Origin: an uncultured Bacilli bacterium
Lineage (GTDB): Bacteria > Bacillota_I > Bacilli_A > RF39 > UBA660
Assembly: GCA_910576925.1 (NCBI GenBank)
Contig: CAJTKB010000044.1
Span: 1 to 8,326, forward strand
Direction: 5' to 3'
Length of the DNA: 8,326 nt
Within the stretch, counting starts at the first letter, position 1. Each line of letters opens with the position of its first letter. A program made the position numbers and the translations under genes. The notes under the pieces were generated by a model. The model was not told where the DNA came from and did no database searches. It worked only from the letters and a program-made list of their open reading frames with translations. Shown here in pieces: positions 1 to 4,380 of this stretch.

Positions 1-1
1 T

Positions 2-187
2 GATATTATATCATATTGTTCGGAATTACGTGTCTATATATCTATACTAGCACCAGTTTATGATATTTCAAAAGAAACTACTAAAGAAAATGAATTATTT
101 GATTATGCAGGTGTACCTAGTTATTTAAAAACTAGCAAAACGACTTACAACGATAAAGAAAAAGATGATTTTGAAATAAGTTTATAA
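2..187 (+). CDS. C-terminal end of an unrecognised protein (partial, 5' end outside window)
   Basis: An open frame runs from the first bases to a TAA at 185-187 (61 codons). Its end reads ELFDYAGVPSYLKTS then a charged tail finishing DDFEISL. The composition after residue 18 (alternating polar and charged, few rare residues) looks like genuine coding sequence. I do not recognise the family; it could be the tail of a mobilization or replication protein of the element, which is inference only. The first 18 codons lie in the 53-bp sequence that recurs inverted at the right end of the window, so the same peptide (ISYCSELRVYISILAP) is encoded at both ends. No terminator follows; the next promoter is about 50 bases downstream. 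Confidence 0.5.
   Translation, partial: DIISYCSELRVYISILAPVYDISKETTKENELFDYAGVPSYLKTSKTTYNDKEKDDFEISL
3..55 (+). repeat. Left copy of a 53-bp terminal inverted repeat
   Basis: Positions 3-55 are an exact reverse complement of 8274-8326. Identity stops at CACCA: the left copy continues GTTTATG, the right copy (read inward) AAGTGTT. The left copy has two further bases (TG) at the window edge, so the true outer limit of the repeat is unknown. The repeat has an open frame through it in the inward direction at both ends. It could be the border of an invertible segment, a duplicated gene fragment, or overlap at contig ends. Confidence 0.9.
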
Positions 188-235
188 AAGATAAAATAAA
201 AAAATGTAAAGTGTCTATAAATATTTACAAAATTA

Positions 236-260
236 TGGTAGAATATAGTAAAGAGGAGGT
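236..260 (+). promoter_or_regulatory. Extended -10 promoter and ribosome binding site of the 269 operon
   Basis: TGG followed by TAGAAT at 239-244 is an extended -10 box. The hexamer 17 bases upstream (TATAAA, 216-221) is a poor -35, so recognition would rest on the TGn element. The strong Shine-Dalgarno GAGGAGGT at 253-260 lies 8 bases before the ATG at 269, which leaves a very short leader. Confidence 0.5.
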
Positions 261-268
261 TAAAATTA

Positions 269-697
269 ATGAATAATGAAACTGAAAAAGACTATACAAG
301 ATTAGTAGCTGCACAGAATGAATCAAAAAGAAGATTAAAAATTAAAAGTATAAATAATACTTTGTCAGAGGAACATAAAAAGAAAAGTATGTTTGCTATT
401 GCTTCCGGTGTTTGTTTTGCTGGGGTAATGGTTGCCACTCATTTTTCTGGAGTAGATGTAAATCAAGCAATCCAAACTGAAATTCAAGCATTAAGTTCTT
501 TTGATGCACTTAAGGAATATTTAGGAACATTTACACCTGCTATGTGGGGAACTATGATTGCAACTGCTGGAAGTTTATCTAAATATATTAAGCATAAGAA
601 AAATTATGATAAAGCAAATCAAGAATTTTACGATATGATGGATAATCAACCTGAAGATTATCAAGATATTGTTGAAACTCAAGCAAAAAGCAGATAG
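269..697 (+). CDS. Small membrane protein, unknown function
   Basis: This 142-aa protein has a charged, lysine-rich N-terminus (residues 1-40), a clear hydrophobic segment at about 41-60 (MFAIASGVCFAGVMVATHF), an amphipathic stretch, a weaker hydrophobic segment at about 91-106, and a charged C-terminal tail. It is likely anchored in the membrane by one or two helices with soluble ends. The start is fixed by GAGGAGGT 8 bases upstream. The stop codon overlaps the Shine-Dalgarno of the next gene, so the two form an operon. I do not recognise a family. Given the proposed oriT at 1010, this gene would be among the first to enter a recipient, a place where establishment or anti-defence genes are often found; that role is inference only. 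Confidence 0.75.
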   Translation: MNNETEKDYTRLVAAQNESKRRLKIKSINNTLSEEHKKKSMFAIASGVCFAGVMVATHFSGVDVNQAIQTEIQALSSFDALKEYLGTFTPAMWGTMIATAGSLSKYIKHKKNYDKANQEFYDMMDNQPEDYQDIVETQAKSR

Positions 698-707
698 GAG
701 GATAAAA

Positions 708-932
708 ATGTTTGAAAAAGGAAATATTTTGACACTTGCAGATGATAATGAATATAGTGTTGTAGACCAATTTAATGATAATGGCAATATTTATGTGTAT
801 TTAGTAGATATAAATAACAATGCAAATATTATTTATGGTAAATTAGAAAATGATGAAATAGTTGAGTTAGATGATCCTGATGAATTAGAAAGAATAATCA
901 AAATTGTTAACTCCAACTTACATAACAATTAA
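708..932 (+). CDS. Small acidic protein of the FEKGN-type, unknown function
   Basis: This 74-aa protein begins MFEKGNILTLADDNEYSVVD and continues with short beta-strand-like segments (NIYVYLVDI, ANIIYGKL), then an acidic EIVELDDPDELERIIK helix. The pattern suggests a compact beta domain followed by one helix. Small proteins with this start are, from memory, widespread in low-GC Firmicutes and their mobile elements, without a known function. The ATG at 708 is preferred over an in-frame upstream start because AGGAGG at 696-701 lies 6 bases before it and overlaps the stop of the preceding gene, indicating translational coupling. It is followed by the structured oriT/terminator region. Confidence 0.75.
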   Translation: MFEKGNILTLADDNEYSVVDQFNDNGNIYVYLVDINNNANIIYGKLENDEIVELDDPDELERIIKIVNSNLHNN

Positions 933-939
933 TTAAAAA

Positions 940-980
940 GCAGAAATCCAAAAGAAACTTCGTAACTAATGAATTTCTGC
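940..980. other. Hairpin flanking the oriT candidate
   Basis: GCAGAAAT at 940-947 pairs perfectly with ATTTCTGC at 973-980 around a 25-base loop. It is the first of five hairpins packed between 940 and 1115, and unusual against the surrounding AT-rich sequence. No reading frame explains it. Confidence 0.5.
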
Positions 981-985
981 AAATA

Positions 986-1044
986 ACCTACTTTAAGACA
1001 AGTAGGTAACACACTACTAAGTCGGCAGAGCCAACTTAGGTGTG
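986..1044 (-). other. oriT: Candidate MOBV-type origin of transfer (oriT), predicted nick 1010/1009 on the minus strand
   Basis: Read on the minus strand, a hairpin with arms CTAAGTTGGC and GCCGACTTAG (loop TCT) is followed by TAGTGTG/TTA. The hairpin and its spacer are enclosed by CACAC (1044-1040) and GTGTG (1014-1010). From memory, the pMV158 MobM origin has the same order: CACAC, a stem-loop, a short A/T spacer, then GTGTG with cleavage between G and T before TTA. MOBV origins generally share TAGTGTGTTA. Just past the nick is a second perfect hairpin, ACCTACT (986-992) with AGTAGGT (1001-1007). The ten-base core match plus the surrounding structure makes chance unlikely. No relaxase is in the window; it would lie outside or act in trans. 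Alternative: part of a structured RNA. Confidence 0.6.
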
Positions 1045-1065
1045 CCAAGGGAATCTTCCCTTTGG
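1045..1065. other. Hairpin adjacent to oriT candidate
   Basis: CCAAGGGA at 1045-1052 pairs with TCCCTTTGG at 1057-1065, with one bulged base. It sits directly against the CACAC-bounded hairpin (no gap at 1044/1045), so the two could stack. It may be an accessory oriT element or part of a structured transcript. Confidence 0.45.
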
Positions 1066-1077
1066 AAACCCTAATAA

Positions 1078-1125
1078 GCAACATATTACAAAATTTCATA
1101 ATGTAATATTGTTGCCTTTTTATTT
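1078..1125 (+). terminator. Rho-independent terminator after the 269-932 operon
   Basis: GCAACATATTACA (1078-1090) pairs with TGTAATATTGTTGC (1102-1115) with one bulge around an 11-base loop. It is followed by CTTTTTATTTT. A long stem with a T-rich tail on the plus strand marks the end of the 269-932 transcript, so the oriT-like hairpins lie in its 3' untranslated region. Confidence 0.75.
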
Positions 1126-1153
1126 TGTCTTACGACTTCATAAAAAGAAAAAA

Positions 1154-1201
1154 GACTACCACTTTCATCAGCATTGCTGACAAAACGTGATAGCTTTTTT
1201 T
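1154..1201 (+). terminator. Imperfect hairpin with T-tract, possible second terminator
   Basis: CTACCAC at 1156-1162 pairs with GTGATAG (one mismatch), enclosing an inner TCAGC/GCTGA stem, and is followed by seven T residues ending at 1201. It may be a back-up terminator on the plus strand or protect the convergent gene from read-through. Confidence 0.4.
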
Positions 1202-1204
1202 ATC

Positions 1205-1252
1205 AAAAATAGTCTGATTGCTAATCTTACGAAAAGCAAAAAGACTATTTTT
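1205..1252. terminator. Bidirectional terminator overlapping the end of the 1245 gene
   Basis: AAAAATAGTCT (1205-1215) is a perfect inverted repeat of AGACTATTTTT (1242-1252), with an inner TTGCT/AGCAA stem (1218-1222, 1235-1239). T-runs follow on both strands. The TAG stop of the minus-strand membrane protein gene lies inside the right arm, so this is its transcription terminator. Confidence 0.7.
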
Positions 1253-1694
1253 TCTTTGGAATAATTTTCATTACCTTACTATAAGAAATATGAGTAATAG
1301 TTATAAGTGAAATTATTCCTATTATATTGATAATCCATAATATAATTGCAAATGTAGTATTAGTATTCAATTTATCTAAATCTACAAATATATAAACTAA
1401 ACATACACATAAAGTTTTAAATACAGTAACAAATAAACAAACATCATCAGGTTTTCGTGTTAATCTTTTAGAAAAGTTTTTATCAGCTTTTCTAAACCAA
1501 GTGATTCCCTCATCATGCCAATTTTTAAGAAACACATAATCTCCTACTATACCTATGACAATAAATATATAAATCAATGCACTTAATTTTGCACTTGGAA
1601 ATATAATATTTAAAATAAAGAATATAATAGGAAAAATGATTGATAAAAACTGCCAAATATTCATATATTTTTTAGTTATCTTTAGGACTTGCAT
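1245..1694 (-). CDS. Four-helix membrane protein paired with the XRE regulator
   Basis: This 149-aa protein has four predicted membrane helices, roughly residues 13-33, 37-58, 86-106 and 112-134. A hydrophilic stretch lies between helices 2 and 3 (KNWHDEGITWFRKADKNF, then TRKPDD) and the tail is lysine-rich (PKKK). I do not recognise the family. The ATG at 1694 is supported by AAGGAG 10 bases upstream, inside the preceding gene; the two frames overlap by 23 bases, which indicates coupled translation with the XRE regulator. An alternative start is the ATG at residue 11. Being made with the element's repressor, it would be expressed in the quiescent state; a role in immunity, exclusion or repressor control is possible but is inference. 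Confidence 0.7.
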   Translation of the reverse strand: MQVLKITKKYMNIWQFLSIIFPIIFFILNIIFPSAKLSALIYIFIVIGIVGDYVFLKNWHDEGITWFRKADKNFSKRLTRKPDDVCLFVTVFKTLCVCLVYIFVDLDKLNTNTTFAIILWIINIIGIISLITITHISYSKVMKIIPKKK

Positions 1695-2184
1695 TTTTCA
1701 ACTTCTCCTTTACTATTTTAGGCTCTAATAATTTAATGATTTCTGTGTTGGTATTATTTTGATATTTTAAATCTTCTATTGTTTCAAATAAAACATCTTT
1801 TTCCTTTTCATCTAATTCTTCACTATCAATTCTATGTTGTAAGTTTTTGATAATAATTTCATTATTTTGAATGCTTGCTTTTGCTATTGTCCATGCGTCC
1901 TCTAATTCTTGACCTTTTAGATGTGAATAATGATCTAAAAGATATTTATTTAGTGGACTAACTTGTACTCCTAAACCAATCATATACATTAAATTATTGT
2001 AATTCAAATCTATAAACTTTGTTATTTTTCTTAACATTTTAGGATTAGGTACTTCAATTTCTCCTGATTCAATTTTCGATAATTGAGCATTACTTATATT
2101 TGCAACTTTAGCAAGTTGTCTTTGTGAAAGGTTTGCTTTTTCTCTAGCTTCAGCTATTAGTTCTCCAACTTTTTTTTCTTGCAT
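1672..2184 (-). CDS. XRE-family helix-turn-helix transcriptional regulator (element repressor)
   Basis: The first 60 residues form a Cro/C1-type DNA-binding domain: VGELIAEAREKANLSQRQLA, then ISNAQLSKIESGE, then VPNPKMLRKITKFI, the usual five-helix layout with the recognition helix in NAQLSKIESG. Residues 95-160 are helical and highly charged and may form a coiled coil for dimerisation. There is no protease domain. Translation is taken from the ATG at 2184, because AGAGGTG lies 7 bases upstream and the domain begins there; an in-frame start 30 bases earlier lacks such a site. It is divergent from the plus-strand gene at 2363, the classic arrangement for a repressor controlling an integrative element's replication and excision genes. 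The membrane-protein gene follows with overlap. Confidence 0.9.
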   Translation of the reverse strand: MQEKKVGELIAEAREKANLSQRQLAKVANISNAQLSKIESGEIEVPNPKMLRKITKFIDLNYNNLMYMIGLGVQVSPLNKYLLDHYSHLKGQELEDAWTIAKASIQNNEIIIKNLQHRIDSEELDEKEKDVLFETIEDLKYQNNTNTEIIKLLEPKIVKEKLKNASPKDN

Positions 2185-2204
2185 AATGAACACCTCTTGC
2201 ACTA

Positions 2205-2233
2205 ATAATAGCATATATGTTAAATAAAATCAA
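2205..2233 (-). promoter_or_regulatory. Promoter of the XRE regulator
   Basis: On the minus strand, TTGATT (2233-2228) and TATTAT (2210-2205) are 17 bases apart, ending about 20 bases before the start codon at 2184. A TGTTAA motif at 2218-2223 lies between the boxes, which would allow autoregulation. Confidence 0.6.
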
Positions 2234-2262
2234 CATTTTAAATATATTTGTTTCAAAAAGTA

Positions 2263-2291
2263 TTGACAAGATAGTAATTATTATGTATATT
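2263..2291 (+). promoter_or_regulatory. Promoter of the 2363 gene (early genes of the element)
   Basis: TTGACA (2263-2268) and TATATT (2286-2291) are separated by exactly 17 bases, the best -35/-10 pair in the window. It faces away from the XRE promoter. The leader of about 65 bases carries TGTTAA at 2297-2302 and the palindrome TGTTAACA at 2327-2334, candidate binding sites for the XRE repressor. Confidence 0.7.
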
Positions 2292-2362
2292 AGTGTTGTT
2301 AATTATTTGAAACATTAAAATCAAAATGTTAACAAATAAAAGAAAGAGAGGTGATTAAATGG

Positions 2363-2620
2363 ATGAGAATTAAACATCTAGAAGTACCACAAGAGATATG
2401 GGAAGATAAAAGAATCCCATACGAAACTAAATATGTATATGGATTTATCTTATCAAAAGGATTTGATAGAACAATTACACATTTAGATGTAGGAGAACTA
2501 CAGCAAGACCTTAAAATTAAAAATAAAGATTTAAAGAAAAGTCTAGATATATTAGAAAAACTAAATTATCTAATATATAAAGACCACACTCATGGTAGAT
2601 ATACCATAACTCTTAACTAA
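2363..2620 (+). CDS. Small winged-helix protein, possibly replication initiator or excision/regulatory factor
   Basis: This 85-aa protein reads MRIKHLEVPQEIWEDKR, then ETKYVYGFILSK, a helix-turn-helix-like LDVGELQQDLKIKNKDLKKS, then LEKLNYLIYKDHTHGRYTITLN, whose last part looks like the beta wing of a winged helix. The layout resembles the N-terminal DNA-binding domains of plasmid and phage replication proteins, but here it is the whole protein. The ATG at 2363 is chosen because GAGAGGTG ends 9 bases before it; an upstream in-frame GTG at 2351 is part of that ribosome binding site. It is the first gene after the repressor-divergent promoter. It resembles the 3166 product in length and domain order. 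Confidence 0.7.
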   Translation: MRIKHLEVPQEIWEDKRIPYETKYVYGFILSKGFDRTITHLDVGELQQDLKIKNKDLKKSLDILEKLNYLIYKDHTHGRYTITLN

Positions 2621-2645
2621 AGTGCCAAAAAGCGTTAGTTAAGTA

Positions 2646-2680
2646 AGGTACAGTAAGATGAAAGGCTTATGTTAGTACCT
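2646..2680. other. Hairpin in the structured intergenic region
   Basis: AGGTAC (2646-2651) pairs with GTACCT (2675-2680), and TAAG (2654-2657) with CTTA (2666-2669). It is followed immediately by a second hairpin, ATTCTA/TAGAAT with a four-base loop (2681-2696). Confidence 0.45.
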
Positions 2681-2704
2681 ATTCTAATAATAGAATGAAC
2701 CTAA

Positions 2705-2781
2705 TTTGAAATAAGACATAATTCAAAGAACGAAGTAAAAAGAATTAAGGGGTTTAAAAAAATACTATGTGTTATTTCAAA
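2705..2781. other. Long stem (15 of 16 pairs) in noncoding region, possible origin or RNA element
   Basis: TTTGAAATAAGACATA at 2705-2720 is the reverse complement of 2766-2781 at 15 of 16 positions. The 45-base loop contains a smaller ATTC/GAAT stem. Together with the hairpins at 2646-2696 and the terminator at 2853 it makes about 230 bases of folded, noncoding sequence between two small DNA-binding protein genes. It could be a replication origin, a single-strand origin or a regulatory RNA. I see no known nick motif that decides between these. Confidence 0.45.
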
Positions 2782-2852
2782 TAAAAAATAATCCGATGGA
2801 CAGGATTTAAAATAAAGTTCCATGTTTCATATTGCTTTTTTTAGAGTAGTGG

Positions 2853-2876
2853 CTTGTAGATAATACAAGTTTTTTT
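2853..2876 (+). terminator. Rho-independent terminator
   Basis: CTTGTA (2853-2858) and TACAAG (2864-2869) form a perfect 6-bp stem with a five-base loop, followed by seven T residues. It separates the structured 2621-2850 transcript from the gene starting at 2910, so that gene needs read-through or its own promoter. Confidence 0.65.
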
Positions 2877-2909
2877 GTTGCCAGATTTTTAAGAGAAAGG
2901 AGAATGCCA

Positions 2910-3161
2910 ATGAGATTATTAAATAAAGAAGATATTTTAAAAAACAGAGTTGATACTATATCACAATATCATATTTTAGATTATTTAAAGAAAAACTTAA
3001 ATATAGAGGAATTTAAAATCTATCTTATAAATCGAGATAATATTAAAGTTGTTGATAAAGAAGATAAACATTTATATTTTAACTATGATTCTTCTACAAA
3101 AGAAATCACTTATCAAGATGAATTAAAGATTAAAGAACACGATTATGAAATAGGATTATAA
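2910..3161 (+). CDS. Small hypothetical protein of the element
   Basis: This 83-aa protein reads MRLLNKEDILKNRVDTISQY, a helical HILDYLKKNLNIEEF, then strands KIYLINRDNIKVV, HLYFNYD and KEITYQD. That order suggests a small helix-then-beta fold. No family is recognised and there is no membrane segment. The ATG at 2910 is preferred: AAAGGAG at 2896-2902 lies 7 bases upstream, whereas the in-frame ATG at 2904 is too close to it. Its initiation region shares 15 bases with that of the 4118 gene. The next gene begins 4 bases after the stop, so the two are co-transcribed. Confidence 0.65.
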   Translation: MRLLNKEDILKNRVDTISQYHILDYLKKNLNIEEFKIYLINRDNIKVVDKEDKHLYFNYDSSTKEITYQDELKIKEHDYEIGL

Positions 3162-3165
3162 AGCT

Positions 3166-3423
3166 ATGGGGTGCATTATTCTAGATGATTCCATAGTTAA
3201 AAGTAATTCTATCAATTCAACAGATAAACTTGTATATGGAGTGATTAAAGCACTAACCAACAATTTAGGTTATTGCTATGCAAGTAATGATTATATTTCT
3301 AAGAAAGTAAATCTATCTAAAAGGACAATAACAAAATCTATCAGTAATTTAAGAAAAGCAAATTATATAAGAGTTGAAACAATTAACTATCAAAGAAACA
3401 TCTATCTAACAAGTAGTATATAG
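3166..3423 (+). CDS. Second small winged-helix DNA-binding protein
   Basis: The 85 residues contain TDKLVYGVIKALTNN, a helix-turn-helix-like YISKKVNLSKRTITKSISNL, then RKANYIRVETINYQRNIYLT as the wing. This is the pattern of replication-initiator and DnaD-like N-terminal domains and of helix_turn_helix_36-type proteins. The start lies 4 bases after the preceding stop. The ribosome binding site is weak (AGGATT 9 bases upstream), so translation is probably coupled. After the TAG stop the same frame stays open for 20 more codons to a TAA at 3484, so the gene may have lost a short C-terminal extension. It is probably distantly related to the 2363 product. Confidence 0.7.
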   Translation: MGCIILDDSIVKSNSINSTDKLVYGVIKALTNNLGYCYASNDYISKKVNLSKRTITKSISNLRKANYIRVETINYQRNIYLTSSI

Positions 3424-3592
3424 CAAAATAGTTCTATACCCTATGGAAGAATACTACTATACCCCCTAGCACGATACTTCTACTAAAATATATAAGAATA
3501 ATAAATAAGTATAATAGATAATATTTTAATTATATTTAAATTTATTTTAAGTAATTTAAAATTTTAAAAATCTAAATGAAAGGAATTGATAA

Positions 3593-4030
3593 ATGAATGA
3601 AGATATAAATTTTAACGAAGTTTTAATATCAGGAATAATCAATGTTATTACTGATACGAATGGCAAATATGTAAAATTTGGATTAACTACAAATAAATAC
3701 ACCTTAAATGAAGATAAAAAAGTCTACGTTAGCTTAAACATTTCAAGAGAATTATTTAATACCTATCAAGATTTGTTTTTAAAAGGAAATAAGGTATTTA
3801 TAAAAGGTTATCTAAATTCGTATATAGACCAAAATAAAAAGATACAAAGTTTCATTACAGCAACTGATATATCGAATAATCCAAATGAGATTATTAAGGG
3901 AAAAAGTTCTCCGCATATCAGGTATGATCCTGATGGTGTAATGGTATGGAATGGCAAAAGATGTGAAACTATTCCACCTACCGAAGAGGAACTTGCTGAA
4001 ATGGAAAATCTACTAAAAGATTTTAAATAA
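3593..4030 (+). CDS. OB-fold single-stranded DNA-binding protein of mobile-element type
   Basis: Residues 8-95 show an OB-fold pattern of alternating strands: VLISGIINVITD, KYVKFGLTTN, KKVYVSLNISREL, a helix NTYQDLFL, then KVFIKGYLNSYIDQ and SFITATDIS. This resembles SSB proteins of integrative elements and phages. The C-terminal part (YDPDGVMVWNGKRCE, then PPTEEELAEMENLL) ends in an acidic helix rather than the DDDIPF tip of housekeeping SSB. It likely coats single-stranded element DNA during rolling-circle replication or transfer. The start is supported by GAAAGGA 10 bases upstream. Its presence suggests the element replicates when excised. The assignment rests on fold pattern and context. 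Confidence 0.7.
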   Translation: MNEDINFNEVLISGIINVITDTNGKYVKFGLTTNKYTLNEDKKVYVSLNISRELFNTYQDLFLKGNKVFIKGYLNSYIDQNKKIQSFITATDISNNPNEIIKGKSSPHIRYDPDGVMVWNGKRCETIPPTEEELAEMENLLKDFK

Positions 4031-4100
4031 ACTATTTGCAAAAAATAATAGAAAGGAATTTGAGATTAGTTATGAAAAAAATAGAATTAAAAACTTAAAA

Positions 4101-4117
4101 AGAAAGGAGAATGCCTA
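4101..4117 (+). promoter_or_regulatory. Ribosome binding site that decides a TTG start; repeated leader
   Basis: AGAAAGGAGAATGCC at 4101-4115 is identical to 2894-2908. In both cases AGGAG is followed by an ATG too close to be efficient; here that ATG opens a five-codon frame (stop at 4123-4125) overlapping the real TTG start at 4118, 8 bases from AGGAG. Confidence 0.55.
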
Positions 4118-4288
4118 TTGTATAAAGTAATAGAAGAAAAAAATACAAAACAACTGAATCAAATAGAAATTGATAATATCATTGATGAATCTATTAACCT
4201 ATCAATCCTATTTGATTTATTAAATTTAAACTTAATAACTGAAAAACAGTTTTATATACTAAAAGAAAAAATTAAATGTTTTTACTAA
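4118..4288 (+). CDS. 56-aa protein with SHOCT-like C-terminus, TTG start
   Basis: The frame reads MYKVIEEKNTKQLNQIE, then IDNIIDESINLSILFDLLNLN, then LITEKQFYILKEKIKCFY. The ending LLxLxLITExxFxxLKxxI is typical of the short helical SHOCT-type tail and of small proteins often seen just upstream of large serine recombinases in Firmicutes elements. No ATG or GTG exists in frame after the upstream TAA at 4088-4090, so TTG at 4118 is taken as the start, supported by AGGAG 8 bases before it. It may bind DNA or partner the recombinase; this is inference from position. It is 92 bases upstream of the recombinase. Confidence 0.65.
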   Translation: MYKVIEEKNTKQLNQIEIDNIIDESINLSILFDLLNLNLITEKQFYILKEKIKCFY

Positions 4289-4293
4289 AAGAG

Positions 4294-4380
4294 CTACAGA
4301 TTTATGTAGTTTTAAGATATAATGTTTGTAGAACGAAGCAGTAGTTCATAGAAAAATGAAATAAAGAAAGTGAGGTATAA
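4294..4380 (+). promoter_or_regulatory. Hairpin, -10 box and ribosome binding site before the recombinase
   Basis: CTACA (4294-4298) and TGTAG (4305-4309) form a small hairpin with a short T-run, which may be a weak terminator or an operator. TATAAT follows at 4318-4323 without a good -35, so a separate recombinase promoter is possible but weak. GTGAGG at 4370-4375 is the ribosome binding site for the ATG at 4381. Confidence 0.4.

Noticed and set aside
575..787. Minus-strand open frames of 60-70 codons overlapping the 269-932 operon
   Set aside because: They lie antisense to two genes with good ribosome binding sites, are rich in F/I/L/S as expected from reverse-reading AT-rich coding DNA, and lack their own initiation signals.
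940..1115. Whole hairpin array as a known ncRNA class (tmRNA, RNase P, group II intron, HEARO, retron)
   Set aside because: None of the hallmark motifs of these classes was seen, and the oriT-plus-terminator reading explains the central part better.
2628..2645. AGCGTT near 2632 as an ssoA CS-6 motif (TAGCGT)
   Set aside because: The motif is not exact and no matching RS_B-like element was recognised, so a named sso type cannot be assigned.
2750..2763. GGGTTTAAAAAAAT shared with 8214-8227
   Set aside because: A 14-base match dominated by an A-run is not meaningful in this AT-rich sequence.
3808..4041. Minus-strand 77-codon frame over the SSB-like gene
   Set aside because: Antisense shadow of a well-supported gene, with no ribosome binding site or family resemblance.
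4072..4098. Tiny frame MKKIELKT with an AAAGGA upstream
   Set aside because: Spacing of about 15 bases is too long and the peptide too short to support; possibly a gene-start remnant or chance.
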